NCBI GenBank assembly: GCA_019638115.1
Contig: JAHBUK010000004.1
Coordinates: forward strand, 350,794 to 414,793
Length of the DNA: 64,000 nt
Origin: Flavobacteriales bacterium
Lineage (GTDB): Bacteria > Bacteroidota > Bacteroidia > Flavobacteriales_F > PHOS-HE28
Reading direction: 5' to 3'
The first letter of the stretch is position 1. The number at the start of each line of letters is the position of its first letter. Below are positions 24,646 to 33,837 of the stretch, one piece after another. Under the pieces are notes generated by a model, which saw only the letters and a program-made list of their open reading frames with translations, ran no database searches and had not been told where the DNA came from. The position numbers were made by a program, and so were the translations under genes.

Positions 24646-24804
24646 TTACCAGTTCAATCCGCGCTTGTAATAGCGGGGAAAGCGGATGCTCTTCCGCACT
24701 TTCAGGTAGTAGGATCGCCAACGCGGCGTTTCGTGCAAGTACACGTTGTCGCGCTCCTGCTGTTCGGATGGCTTGCTGCCGGGATCCTTGCGCTTGCTGT
24801 CCAT
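24646..24804 (-). CDS. Very small basic protein, unknown function
   Basis: A 52-codon frame reads MDSKRKDPGSKPSEQQERDN, VYLHETPRWRSYYLKVRKS, IRFPRYYKRGLNW. It is basic and Tyr/Arg/Trp-rich. It fills the otherwise empty gap between the sugar transporter and priA, and its codon use matches real genes here. No family was recognised and there is no signal peptide or membrane helix, so it is probably a small cytoplasmic or nucleic-acid-binding protein if expressed. Confidence 0.5.
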   Translation of the reverse strand: MDSKRKDPGSKPSEQQERDNVYLHETPRWRSYYLKVRKSIRFPRYYKRGLNW

Positions 24805-24864
24805 ATCGTTAAGACAACCCCCACACCCGTTCTGTTGTTCGCGTTGGTCACGATCGTGTCATGA

Positions 24865-27354
24865 ATGAAGCTGCAAGGAAGGATCAACTTTGTGCCCTTC
24901 GCCGTGTATGTTGATGTGATCCTCCCCTTGGCCGTTCCGGGCCTCTACACCTACGCCATACCAGCAGGCATGGAAGGTGTGGAGAGCGGTGTGCGCGTTG
25001 CCGTACCCTTTGGAAGGGGGCGCAAGCACTACGGCGCCGTGGTGCGCAGGGTACACCAGGAACGCCCACCACAGGAGAAGGTGCGCCCCATCCTGTCCGT
25101 GCTGGACAGCACACCCGTGGTTACCGAGGTGCAGTTGCAGCTGTGGGAACGTATTGCGGACCACTACCTCTGCACGCTCGGCGAAGTGATGCTCGCCGCA
25201 TTGCCCGGCCAAATGGCGCTGAGCAGTGAAACACGCTTGGTGGCCGCTCCCGATGCTGCGGAAGACCATGAACTGAAGGGACGTGCAGCCATGTTGCTGG
25301 ACGCCCTGGTGATGCGCGAGACCATCACCATGGAGCAAGCTGGCGAGTTGCTTGGCTTGAAAGACCCCATGCCCATAGTGCGGGGGCTGATGGAACGGGG
25401 AGCCCTGCTCCTGGAAGAGGACCTGAAGGACACCTGGAAACCGAAGATGGTGACCTACGTGCGCCTGAAACCCGAAGCAGCCAATGAGGAAGCACTCCAC
25501 GCATGGTTCGACCGGCTGGGTGGCAAGGCGCCCAAGCAGTTGGAACTGCTGATGCGTTTTGTGGAACTGAGCCGCTGCCTAAGTGACCAGCCCCGCGACG
25601 TGGAGCGCAGCAAACTGTTGCATCTCAGCGGCGCCACCAGTGCCACCTTAAAACCCTTGGTGGAAAAGGGTCTCTTCGAGGTCTTCGAGCGGGAAGCGGA
25701 CATGCCTGCCGAAGGATTGGGCAAAGGAATGGTCCCCGACCTGTCCGAAGCCCAGGCCAAAGCGCTCAGCGAGATCCACTCCGCCTTCGCTACGCACAAC
25801 ACCTGCCTGTTACGTGGGGTCACCTCTTCGGGAAAGACCGAAGTGTACATGGCCTTGATCGAGGAGATGCAGCGGCAGAACCAGCAGGTGTTGTACCTGC
25901 TTCCGGAGATCGCGCTGACCACCCAGATGATCGGTCGTTTGCGCGCCCGTTTCGGCGAGGGCGTGGCGGTGTTCCACTCTCGCATGTCGCAACAGGAGCG
26001 CACCGGGCTGTGGATGCGCATGGTGCATGACAAGGGTGCTCCTTCGCTGGTGCTGGGGGCACGTTCCGCGCTCTTCCTACCCTTTCAGCGACTGGGCCTG
26101 ATCGTGGTGGACGAGGAACACGACGGCAGCTACAAGCAACACACACCAGCTCCGCGCTACCATGCCCGCGACATGGCGCTGGTGCTTGCCGGTCTGTGCC
26201 AGGCCAAAGTGGTGCTGGGCTCTGCCACGCCCGCCATGGAAAGTCTGCACAACGCGCGCAGAGGTCGCTATGGCCTGGTGGAACTGCTGGTACGCTTCGG
26301 CGATGTGCGCATGCCCAACATCACCCGGGTCGATCTGCGCGATTCGCAGCGGCGCAAACTGATGCGCGGGCATTTCAGTCGGACCATGTCCGAAGCCATC
26401 ACCGAAGCCTTGGGCCGGCGGGAGCAAGTGATCATATTCCAGAACCGGCGTGGCTATGTTCCGGTCTGGCAATGCGAGACCTGCAGTTGGATCCCCGAGT
26501 GCGACCACTGCGATGTGAGCCTCACGTACCACAAACGCGACCACCGCTTACGCTGCCACTACTGCGCGCGCACTTACCCCCCTCCCACTTCCTGTGGGCA
26601 CTGTGGCGGCAACCGCTTGCGCATGCTTGGCCTGGGCACCGAGAAGGTGGAAGAGGAACTCACAGAGCTGTTCCCCGAAGCGCGCATTGCCCGGATGGAC
26701 CAGGACACCACGCGCGGCAAGCAAGCCTTGGAGCGGATCCTTTCGAACTTCGGTGATGGCGCGCTGGACATCCTGGTGGGCACACAAATGGTGACCAAGG
26801 GCCTGGACTTCGATCGCGTAAGCGTTGTTGGCATCCTGAACGCCGATAGCATGCTCCGCTTCCCGGACTTCAGGGCCCACGAGCGTGCCTTCCAATTGAT
26901 GGCCCAAGTGGCTGGCCGCAGCGGACGCCGGAACACACCGGGCACGGTCATCATTCAAACTGCGGACATCCAACACCCAGTGCTGGACCTGGTGGTGCGC
27001 AATGATGTGGATGGCATGTACGCGCGCGAACTGGAGCAACGGCGCGCCCACGGTTATCCCCCGTTCATGCGCCTCATAGAACTTACCCTGAAGCACCGCT
27101 ATGAAGAGCGTGTGGCGAACACCGCCGAAGCACTCGGACGTGCCTTGCGCGAAGGCTTGGGCGAGCATGTGTTGGGGCCGGAGATCCCCGTGGTATCACG
27201 CGTTCGCGACCGCTACCTACGCAAGCTGCTGGTCAAACTGCAACGCAGCGACCACGCCCGGCAAAAAGCTTTCGTGCGCGACACGATAGACCGGGTTTTC
27301 AGCATACAGGAACACGCCGCAATCCAGTTGGTCACCGACGTGGATCCGCTCTGA
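24865..27354 (+). CDS. priA: Primosomal replication restart helicase PriA
   Basis: The protein has up to 829 residues. The N-terminal DNA-binding part (YVDVILPLAVPGLYTYAIPA) is followed by the helicase domains: Walker A LLRGVTSSGKTEVYMALIEE, VLYLLPEIALTTQM, the DEEH box GLIVVDEEHDGSYKQ and VLGSATPAMESL. The eight-Cys zinc region includes CETCSWIPECDHC, CHYCARTYPPPTSCGHC, and motif VAGRSGRR lies near the end of domain 2. PriA reloads the replisome at stalled forks. ATG 24865 gives the longest frame, but a GTG at 24904 would start exactly at the conserved VYVDVILPL, 11 bases after a CAACTTTG -7-like box, and may be the true start. Confidence 0.95.
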   Translation: MKLQGRINFVPFAVYVDVILPLAVPGLYTYAIPAGMEGVESGVRVAVPFGRGRKHYGAVVRRVHQERPPQEKVRPILSVLDSTPVVTEVQLQLWERIADHYLCTLGEVMLAALPGQMALSSETRLVAAPDAAEDHELKGRAAMLLDALVMRETITMEQAGELLGLKDPMPIVRGLMERGALLLEEDLKDTWKPKMVTYVRLKPEAANEEALHAWFDRLGGKAPKQLELLMRFVELSRCLSDQPRDVERSKLLHLSGATSATLKPLVEKGLFEVFEREADMPAEGLGKGMVPDLSEAQAKALSEIHSAFATHNTCLLRGVTSSGKTEVYMALIEEMQRQNQQVLYLLPEIALTTQMIGRLRARFGEGVAVFHSRMSQQERTGLWMRMVHDKGAPSLVLGARSALFLPFQRLGLIVVDEEHDGSYKQHTPAPRYHARDMALVLAGLCQAKVVLGSATPAMESLHNARRGRYGLVELLVRFGDVRMPNITRVDLRDSQRRKLMRGHFSRTMSEAITEALGRREQVIIFQNRRGYVPVWQCETCSWIPECDHCDVSLTYHKRDHRLRCHYCARTYPPPTSCGHCGGNRLRMLGLGTEKVEEELTELFPEARIARMDQDTTRGKQALERILSNFGDGALDILVGTQMVTKGLDFDRVSVVGILNADSMLRFPDFRAHERAFQLMAQVAGRSGRRNTPGTVIIQTADIQHPVLDLVVRNDVDGMYARELEQRRAHGYPPFMRLIELTLKHRYEERVANTAEALGRALREGLGEHVLGPEIPVVSRVRDRYLRKLLVKLQRSDHARQKAFVRDTIDRVFSIQEHAAIQLVTDVDPL

Positions 27355-27372
27355 CGGCCTACCGCCGGTTCC

Positions 27373-28791
27373 TTATTCCAGCACTACGCGTATGGCCTGC
27401 TTCCCGGCCGCACCTTGCAGTTGCAGCACGTAGAGCCCGGCCGGTGCGGCAGGCAGCGCGATGATGCCATCTCCATAGGAAAGGACCAGGTTGCCATCCG
27501 CCACCAAGCGTCCGTCCGCTTGGAAAAGGCTCCACACCACGCGATGACCAAGCCCATCCGATGCGGTGATGCGCAAGTGGTCGCTGGCCGGGTTGGGGAA
27601 CGCGCTGAAGAGGTTGGATGTACGCTCATCGATCCCGTTCCAATCACAGGGGCCTTTTTGGCTGTCGAACCAGATCTTGGTGGAGAGCAGCGCAGGGAAA
27701 GCGCAATCGCCGTGCTCCAGGCCGGCACCTGCACTGAGCGCCTGCACATTGGGCGCGCCGTTGGCCTGCATGGCCGCCAAAGCCACCAGGCTGTTCTCGT
27801 AGAACACATGGCTGTCGCTCTCGCAGTACATCATGCGCACCGGGGCATCCGGCCGCCAATCGTACAGGTCGTTATCGCGAAGCGCAACGCGGAAGTAATG
27901 CTCGGGATCGGAAGAGAAGGCTTCAAGAACGCTGTCCACCAGGATCTGGCTGGGGGCTGCGGGCATCACGGCATCCACGGCACCGGAGCCGTTGTTGCCT
28001 TGGAACAAGGGCGGTAGTATGGTGGCCCAGGGCTCCTTGAAGACCTCACTGATGTCGTTGTAGATGCCCGGGTAAACGTATCCGAAGGAGAAGATGACGT
28101 AAGGCAGGTAGTACGGTGCCGGGTAGGGATCCGGAGTTACCATTGCCTCGGCCTGTACACCGCTCACGTCATGCGGTCCGCTCAATGGGCCGGAGGCGGT
28201 AACGGTGAATTCATCCGGGTACTGTTCCTGCAACACCTTGTGCGTGGCCATGCATGCATGCCCACCTTGGGAATAGCCCATCAGGAACAACTGGCCGTTC
28301 AGTTGCACACCACGCAAGGCACAGAACTCCCGCGTTGCGCGCAGCATGTCGATGGTAGCGGAAGCTTCGGAAGCCGCATGGATGTAGGGATGCGGCCCAG
28401 GGCTATCACCCAGTCCGAGGTAATCGGGCAACGCGGCCACGTATCCCGTACCACCCAGGAAATAGCCCACGATGATCTCGCCGCTCAGGCGCGAAGGCAC
28501 ATCGTTCCTATTGAGGATGGTGCCGTGCATGTAGGAAGCCAGCGGGTGGTAGCAATTCTGCGAGAGCGGGAGCACCAAGGCGCCGCTGGCAATGGTTGGG
28601 CCGCCGAACGGGTCGATGGTGTTGTAGGTGATGCGATACACTTCAACGCCGTACTGCGCGTTGCCCACGCCGAGGGCCACCAATTCCTGCGCGGTATAGG
28701 TCTCCAGCAAGGTATCGCTCAGGAATACCTGGGCCTGCACAGCAGGTGTTGCAAAGGCTGCAAGGGCGAGGAAGGCGTAGCGTGTCATCAT
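27373..28791 (-). CDS. Secreted alpha/beta-hydrolase (lipase-like) with T9SS sorting signal
   Basis: From ATG 28791 the product is 472 residues with a signal peptide (MMTRYAFLALAAFATPAVQA). The hydrolase body has an oxyanion-type YMHGTILNR segment, DYLGLGDSPGPHPYIHA, and the nucleophile elbow LFLMGYSQGGHACMA (GYSQG, Ser about 192). It also has PVRMMYCESDSHVF for the acid and GLEHGDCAFPAL for the likely catalytic His. A T9SS type A domain ends it (AFPNPASDHLRITA ... APAGLYVLQLQG). This layout resembles secretory lipases/esterases; the substrate is unknown. The frame to 28974 adds 61 residues without export signal and was trimmed. Confidence 0.87.
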   Translation of the reverse strand: MMTRYAFLALAAFATPAVQAQVFLSDTLLETYTAQELVALGVGNAQYGVEVYRITYNTIDPFGGPTIASGALVLPLSQNCYHPLASYMHGTILNRNDVPSRLSGEIIVGYFLGGTGYVAALPDYLGLGDSPGPHPYIHAASEASATIDMLRATREFCALRGVQLNGQLFLMGYSQGGHACMATHKVLQEQYPDEFTVTASGPLSGPHDVSGVQAEAMVTPDPYPAPYYLPYVIFSFGYVYPGIYNDISEVFKEPWATILPPLFQGNNGSGAVDAVMPAAPSQILVDSVLEAFSSDPEHYFRVALRDNDLYDWRPDAPVRMMYCESDSHVFYENSLVALAAMQANGAPNVQALSAGAGLEHGDCAFPALLSTKIWFDSQKGPCDWNGIDERTSNLFSAFPNPASDHLRITASDGLGHRVVWSLFQADGRLVADGNLVLSYGDGIIALPAAPAGLYVLQLQGAAGKQAIRVVLE

Positions 28792-28925
28792 GTGCTCCGG
28801 GTGGGTTTTGCGGTTTCGCTTCGTTGGTGAAAAATAGGAACAGCGCTGGATCGACCAAAGCCGACCACCGCAGCAAGCCCCAGCCGCCGGACCCAGGGCG
28901 CACCGTATTGGGAAGCGAAGTGTTC

Positions 28926-29648
28926 TTACTCCGTGCCTTTCGCGTCCATTGCCGAACGCACCAAGGTATCCCAAGGTGGGGCTTGTGGAGCGGGTGCCTC
29001 CAGGCGCATGGTCTTGCCGGAGGAGGGATGTATGAACTCCAGGGAACGCGCGAACAACGCTATGCTGCGATCACTGGCACCTCTGCGTGCTCCGTACTTC
29101 ACATCCCCTTTTATCGCATGGCCGGCCGCAGCGAGTTGCGCCCTGATCTGGTGGAATGCGCCACCTTGGGGCACGACCTCCACCAAGGTGTAGCGGTCGC
29201 CGAAAGCCATGGGCCGCACGTGTATCACCACCGCGCGGGCGCCACGCTCACCGGGCGCTGCCACCCTGGCGGACTTGGCCTTGGTATCGTGCCGCAAATG
29301 GTGTTTCAGTTCCGTGTATCCATATGTGGAGCGCTCGGCATCCAGCTCAAAACGGCCTTCCACCAAGGCCCAGTAACGCTTGTCCACGGAATTGGAGCGG
29401 AACTGTGCATCGAGGCCAGCAGCCGCCTTGGCATTGCGTGCAAAGAGCAGGACCCCGGCCACCGGGCGATCCAAGCGATGCACCAGCCACAGACGTTCGG
29501 CGCCGCTTTGGCGGGTGGCCACTTCAATGGCGGAGGGCGAACCCGTGGGATCCGGTTGCGCAGGCATGCCACCGGGTTTCAGCACCACACAGAGGTCCAC
29601 ATCCTGGTGCAGCACCTCCAAGGCCGGGGCACCCTCAGTACTGCTCAT
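28926..29648 (-). CDS. RluA family pseudouridine synthase
   Basis: The 240-residue enzyme has the RluA catalytic motif [20 protein letters not shown] (catalytic Asp in HRLD, near residue 60). Other motifs are [20 protein letters not shown] at the N-terminus, [10 protein letters not shown], and the C-terminal [23 protein letters not shown]. It lacks an S4 domain, as several short RluA members do. It isomerises uridine in rRNA or tRNA; the site cannot be told. The ATG at 29648 overlaps the panB stop by 14 bases, and an upstream ATG at 29678 lies deeper in panB. Confidence 0.9.
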   Translation of the reverse strand: MSSTEGAPALEVLHQDVDLCVVLKPGGMPAQPDPTGSPSAIEVATRQSGAERLWLVHRLDRPVAGVLLFARNAKAAAGLDAQFRSNSVDKRYWALVEGRFELDAERSTYGYTELKHHLRHDTKAKSARVAAPGERGARAVVIHVRPMAFGDRYTLVEVVPQGGAFHQIRAQLAAAGHAIKGDVKYGARRGASDRSIALFARSLEFIHPSSGKTMRLEAPAPQAPPWDTLVRSAMDAKGTE

Positions 29649-30453
29649 CGGCACTGGGAAAATCGCGGCTACGGACATCCTTCACATAGCCTTCCACAGC
29701 ACCCGTGATCACATCGTGAAGAGCGGCATAACGCCGCAAAAAGCGTGGATTGAATTCCTTGTTGATGCCGAGCATATCGTGGAGCACCAGCACCTGGCCA
29801 TCCACGCCTTGGCCTGCTCCGATGCCAATTACCGGAATGCTGACCGATGCGGCCACCTCGGCTGCCAAACTTGCGGGGATCTTCTCCAGCACGATCGCAA
29901 AGCAGCCTGCCTCCTCCAACATGCGTGCATCCTCCCGCAAGCGCAGGGCCTCCGCCTCTTCGCGGGCACGCACCACGTAGGTGCCGAACTTGTAGATGCT
30001 TTGCGGGGTAAGGCCCAAATGCCCCATGACCGGAATGCCTGCCGAGAGGATACGTTCAATGCCGCCTATCACCTCGCGCCCACCTTCCAACTTCACAGCA
30101 TGCGCTCCGCTCTCCTTCATGATGCGGATGGCGGAATTGAGGGCCCCTTTCGTGTTGCCTTGGTAGGTACCGAAGGGCAGGTCAACGACCACCAAAGCCC
30201 GCTGAACGCCCCGCACCACACTGCTGGCGTGGTAGATCATTTGGTCCAGCGTGATGGGCAAGGTGGTCTCATGACCGGCCATCACGTTACTGGCGCTATC
30301 CCCCACCAGGATCACGTCTATGCCGGCAGCGTCCACAAGACGGGCCAAGGAGAAATCGTAAGCGGTCAACATGGCGATCTTAACGCCGTTGGCCTTCATC
30401 TCCTGAAGAGTATGTGTGGTGACCCGCTTGGGTTGTACCGTTCCGGTGCTCAT
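29635..30453 (-). CDS. panB: 3-methyl-2-oxobutanoate hydroxymethyltransferase
   Basis: At 272 residues this is close to the 263 of E. coli PanB. Motifs: [20 protein letters not shown], the Mg-binding [39 protein letters not shown], and the catalytic [13 protein letters not shown] (Glu) followed by [20 protein letters not shown]. It makes ketopantoate from alpha-ketoisovalerate and methylene-tetrahydrofolate, the first step of pantothenate and CoA synthesis. No other pan gene is in the window. The ATG at 30453 ([16 protein letters not shown]) is preferred; a TAGCTTTG -7 box lies 32 bases upstream, inside the longer frame. Confidence 0.95.
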   Translation of the reverse strand: MSTGTVQPKRVTTHTLQEMKANGVKIAMLTAYDFSLARLVDAAGIDVILVGDSASNVMAGHETTLPITLDQMIYHASSVVRGVQRALVVVDLPFGTYQGNTKGALNSAIRIMKESGAHAVKLEGGREVIGGIERILSAGIPVMGHLGLTPQSIYKFGTYVVRAREEAEALRLREDARMLEEAGCFAIVLEKIPASLAAEVAASVSIPVIGIGAGQGVDGQVLVLHDMLGINKEFNPRFLRRYAALHDVITGAVEGYVKDVRSRDFPSADEQY

Positions 30454-30485
30454 GGAATGGGGGGAAGCCTGATAAGGTGAAGTGC

Positions 30486-30493
30486 CAAAGCTA
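30486..30493 (-). promoter_or_regulatory. -7 box of the panB-rluA unit
   Basis: Minus strand TAGCTTTG, a perfect TAnnTTTG match 32 bases before the panB ATG at 30453. Confidence 0.55.
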
Positions 30494-30601
30494 AGTCCCA
30501 TAGGTGAGTGCCTCATGGCGCCGGTGCTTGGGATCTTGCAGCCGCTTACCGTTCATCACATACCACCACCCGAGGGCACACAGGCAAGCCCGCCCTTCGG
30601 C

Positions 30602-30609
30602 TATCTTTG
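30602..30609 (+). promoter_or_regulatory. -7 box of the lipoprotein gene at 30625
   Basis: TATCTTTG, a perfect TAnnTTTG match, 15 bases before ATG 30625 and 24 before ATG 30634. It lies within the longer frame that starts at 30508, arguing against that start. Confidence 0.55.
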
Positions 30610-30624
30610 GCCGACCTTACTCAC

Positions 30625-31701
30625 ATGCCCACAATGAAGCGTAGTCTTTTGGTGCTTTCCGCCGCTGCCCTGCTATTCGGCTGCAGTACCGATCTGGAGA
30701 TCAATGCCCCTTACAAGGACAACGCCGTGGTGTATGGCCTGTTGAACATGCGGGACAGCATCCACTTCATCAAGCTGAACAAAGCCTATTTGGGATCCGG
30801 CGATGCTTTCGTGTACGCCCAGATACCGGACTCCAACGAGTACCGGGAGGGTGATGTGACCTATGCCAAGATCTTCCGTACGGTGAATGGAAACCGGGTT
30901 GATTCGTTTCCACTGCGTGATACGATCATAGGCGGACGGGAGCCGGGCACCTTCTATGGCCCGGACCAACGGATGTACTACTTCCGAGGCCCCAGCTACA
31001 CACTGCCGCAAAGCCAAGTGCAGGTCTTCCTCGAACAGAACAGCAGCTACGAGTTGGCCATTGATGTGCGAGGCAAGCGGATATCAGCGGTAACCCCGAT
31101 CGTGAATGACTTCTCCATCAATGCGGTCGCTCAAAGCTTGGATGTGCCCATCAACCTGGTGACCGGCGCCGGAGGCTACGGCTCGTTCGAGTTCCGTTGG
31201 AACTCCAACCTGGACGGTAAGCGCTATGAGGTCAGCTATCGCTTCAACTATTCGGAAATACGCGGAACCGACACGCTCTTCAAGTCGATCACGCAGCCTT
31301 TGGGCACCCGGGTGTCTTCCAACACGGCCTCTGGCAGCCAGGCCATGTCGGTGATCTTGGAAGGCGAGTTGTTCTTCGCCACCATCCGCAACGTGGTTCC
31401 TGTGGACCCCACCGTTACCAAGCGCATTTTCACCGGTTTGGACTTCCTGGTATCCGTGGCCAACGACGATTTCCACACCTTCCTCACCCTGAGCGAACCG
31501 GTGTCGGGCATTGTGGAAGAGCGGCCCCAGTTCTCCAACGTGGAGAATGCACTGGGCATCTTCGGTAGCCGCTACACCAAGAACGTGATCGGCAAGAAGT
31601 TGAACGACCCCTCCGTGAACGAACTGCTCAACGGGCCTTACACCAGCCAGTTGAACTTCTGCTCGGCCTTCAACTCAGGCCCGCCCTACGGCTGCAACTG
31701 A
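30625..31701 (+). CDS. Lipoprotein, probable DUF4249-like outer-membrane protein
   Basis: From ATG 30625 (MPTMKRSLLVLSAAALLFGC) the 358-residue protein has a lipobox at Cys20. A beta-rich body follows with EINAPYKDNAVVYGLLNMRD, SIHFIKLNKAYLG, YELAIDVRGKRISAVTPIV and VSVANDDFHTFLTLSEP. The opening (loss of C, then VVYGLL with D-x-x-HFI-L-KAY) resembles DUF4249-type lipoproteins found near TonB-dependent receptors in Bacteroidota, but no receptor adjoins it. Function is unknown. ATG 30634 is an equally good start. Confidence 0.75.
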   Translation: MPTMKRSLLVLSAAALLFGCSTDLEINAPYKDNAVVYGLLNMRDSIHFIKLNKAYLGSGDAFVYAQIPDSNEYREGDVTYAKIFRTVNGNRVDSFPLRDTIIGGREPGTFYGPDQRMYYFRGPSYTLPQSQVQVFLEQNSSYELAIDVRGKRISAVTPIVNDFSINAVAQSLDVPINLVTGAGGYGSFEFRWNSNLDGKRYEVSYRFNYSEIRGTDTLFKSITQPLGTRVSSNTASGSQAMSVILEGELFFATIRNVVPVDPTVTKRIFTGLDFLVSVANDDFHTFLTLSEPVSGIVEERPQFSNVENALGIFGSRYTKNVIGKKLNDPSVNELLNGPYTSQLNFCSAFNSGPPYGCN

Positions 31702-31857
31702 CCAAGGCGCTGTCGTTTTGGCAGAGACATCTCCCTGTGCGTGAGAACGGCACGCATACCTGACAGCTTGGAATGACAGTTAGGCCCATGGCATGGACCT
31801 TGACCGGCGCGGCGTGCCCCGGAAGACCGGGTATTTGAGAACGCACAAACCAAGCAC

Positions 31858-33762
31858 ATGAGCAAGATCATCGGTATCGACCTTGGAACGACGAACAGTT
31901 GCGTTGCCGTAATGGAAGGCAGCGAACCTGTGGTCATCGCCAACAGCGAAGGCAAACGCACCACCCCCAGCGTGGTGGCTTTCGTGGAGGGCGGCGAACG
32001 CAAAGTGGGAGACCCCGCCAAGCGCCAGGCCATCACCAACCCCACCAACACCATCTTCTCCATCAAGCGCTTCATGGGCAACAGCTATGATGAGTGCAGC
32101 AAGGAGGTGGGTCGTGTTCCCTACAAGGTTGAGAAAGGCGCCAACAACACGCCCCGCGTGCAGATCGGCGACCGCCAATACACCCCGCAGGAACTCAGCG
32201 CCATGATCCTGCAGAAGATGAAGAAGACGGCCGAGGATTACCTGGGCACCACCGTGAGCGAGGCCGTGATCACGGTACCCGCCTACTTCAACGATGCGCA
32301 GCGCCAAGCCACCAAGGAAGCCGGTGAGATCGCCGGTCTCAAAGTGCGTCGCATCATCAACGAACCTACTGCCGCGGCTTTGGCCTACGGCATGGACAAG
32401 AAAGGCATTGACCAGAAGATCGTGGTGTTCGACTGCGGTGGCGGTACCCACGACGTGAGCGTGCTGGAACTCGGTGACGGCGTTTTCGAGGTGAAGAGCA
32501 CCGACGGCGACACACACTTGGGTGGTGACGACTTCGACCAGGTGATCATCGACTGGCTCGCCGAGGAGTTCAAGAACGACGAGGGCATCGACCTGCGCAA
32601 GGACCCCATGGCCCTGCAGCGCTTGAAGGAGGCCGCCGAGAAGGCCAAGATCGAACTGAGCAGCACCACCAGTTCCGAGATCAACCTGCCCTACATCATG
32701 CCGGTGGATGGCATCCCCAAGCACTTGGTGCGCTCGCTGACCCGGGCCAAGTTCGAGCAACTGGCCGACAGCCTGATCAAGCGTACCATCGCTCCCTGCG
32801 AAAGCGCGTTGAAGAACGCAGGCCTGAAGACCAGCGAGATCGACGAAGTGATCCTGGTGGGTGGTAGCACCCGCATCCCCGCCATTCAGGAAGCCGTGAA
32901 GAAGTTCTTCGGTGGCAAGGAGCCCAGCAAGGGCGTGAACCCCGACGAAGTGGTGGCCATCGGTGCCGCCATCCAAGGCGGTGTGCTCACCGGTGACGTG
33001 AAGGACGTGCTGCTGTTGGACGTGACCCCGCTGAGCCTCGGCATCGAGACCATGGGCGGTGTGATGACCAAGCTGATCGAAGCCAACACCACCATCCCCA
33101 CCAAGAAGAGCGAGACCTTCAGCACGGCCAGCGACAGCCAGCCCAGCGTGGAGATCCACGTGTTGCAGGGTGAACGCCCCATGGCCAATGGAAACCGTAC
33201 CATCGGCCGCTTCCACCTCGATGGTATCCCGCCAGCACCGCGCGGCGTACCCCAGATCGAAGTGACCTTCGACATCGATGCCAACGGTATCCTGCACGTG
33301 GGTGCCAAGGACAAGGCCACCGGCAAGGAGCAGAGCATCCGTATCGAGGCCAGCAGCGGCCTGAGCAAGGACGACATTGAGAAGATGAAGAAGGAGGCCG
33401 AGGCCAATGCCGATTCCGACAAGGCGGCCCGCGAGCGTGTGGACAAGCTGAACGCTGCCGACAGCATGATCTTCCAGACCGAGAAGCAGCTGAAGGAGTT
33501 CGGCGACAAGATCCCGGCCGACAAGAAGCAGCCGATCGAGGAAGTGCTGGGCCGCCTGAAGGATGCCCACAAGGCTCAGGATGTGGAAGCCTGCGACAAG
33601 CTCGTGGCCGAACTGAACACCGTGTTCAGCGCTGCCAGCGAAGACATGTACAAAGCCGCCCAGGAGGCCCAGGCCAATGGTGGTGCGCAGGCCAACACCA
33701 ACACCACTGCCGACGCTGAGGTGACCGATGTGGACTTCGAGGAAGTGAAGGACGACAAGTAG
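31858..33762 (+). CDS. dnaK: Molecular chaperone DnaK (Hsp70)
   Basis: The 634-residue length is standard. The ATPase domain shows [51 protein letters not shown] and [14 protein letters not shown]. The hydrophobic linker and substrate domain follow ([33 protein letters not shown]), and the helical lid ends in a Gln/Asn-rich tail and the EEVKDDK terminus typical of DnaK. The phosphate loop reads GGGTHDVS where E. coli has GGGTFDIS. DnaK binds exposed hydrophobic peptides in an ATP-dependent cycle with DnaJ and GrpE, neither of which is in this window. Confidence 0.98.
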   Translation: MSKIIGIDLGTTNSCVAVMEGSEPVVIANSEGKRTTPSVVAFVEGGERKVGDPAKRQAITNPTNTIFSIKRFMGNSYDECSKEVGRVPYKVEKGANNTPRVQIGDRQYTPQELSAMILQKMKKTAEDYLGTTVSEAVITVPAYFNDAQRQATKEAGEIAGLKVRRIINEPTAAALAYGMDKKGIDQKIVVFDCGGGTHDVSVLELGDGVFEVKSTDGDTHLGGDDFDQVIIDWLAEEFKNDEGIDLRKDPMALQRLKEAAEKAKIELSSTTSSEINLPYIMPVDGIPKHLVRSLTRAKFEQLADSLIKRTIAPCESALKNAGLKTSEIDEVILVGGSTRIPAIQEAVKKFFGGKEPSKGVNPDEVVAIGAAIQGGVLTGDVKDVLLLDVTPLSLGIETMGGVMTKLIEANTTIPTKKSETFSTASDSQPSVEIHVLQGERPMANGNRTIGRFHLDGIPPAPRGVPQIEVTFDIDANGILHVGAKDKATGKEQSIRIEASSGLSKDDIEKMKKEAEANADSDKAARERVDKLNAADSMIFQTEKQLKEFGDKIPADKKQPIEEVLGRLKDAHKAQDVEACDKLVAELNTVFSAASEDMYKAAQEAQANGGAQANTNTTADAEVTDVDFEEVKDDK

Positions 33763-33808
33763 TAGCGGATCACCATCCGACCGCTACTTGGCGGACAGTA
33801 CCATGCAC

Positions 33809-33835
33809 GAACCCCGGACCTTGTGTCCGGGGTTC
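33809..33835. terminator. Bidirectional terminator between dnaK and nhaC
   Basis: GAACCCCGGAC (33809-33819) pairs perfectly with GTCCGGGGTTC (33825-33835) around a 5-base loop, between the convergent dnaK and nhaC genes. Confidence 0.8.
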
Positions 33836-33837
33836 GG

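Noticed and set aside
31990-32470. Frameshift or damage in dnaK because of GGGTHDVS
   Set aside because: The frame is intact over 634 codons, and the Phe-to-His change in the phosphate loop neighbourhood is a plausible lineage variant rather than an error.
31780-33570. 596-codon open frame on the minus strand
   Set aside because: Antisense shadow of dnaK, which has all family motifs.
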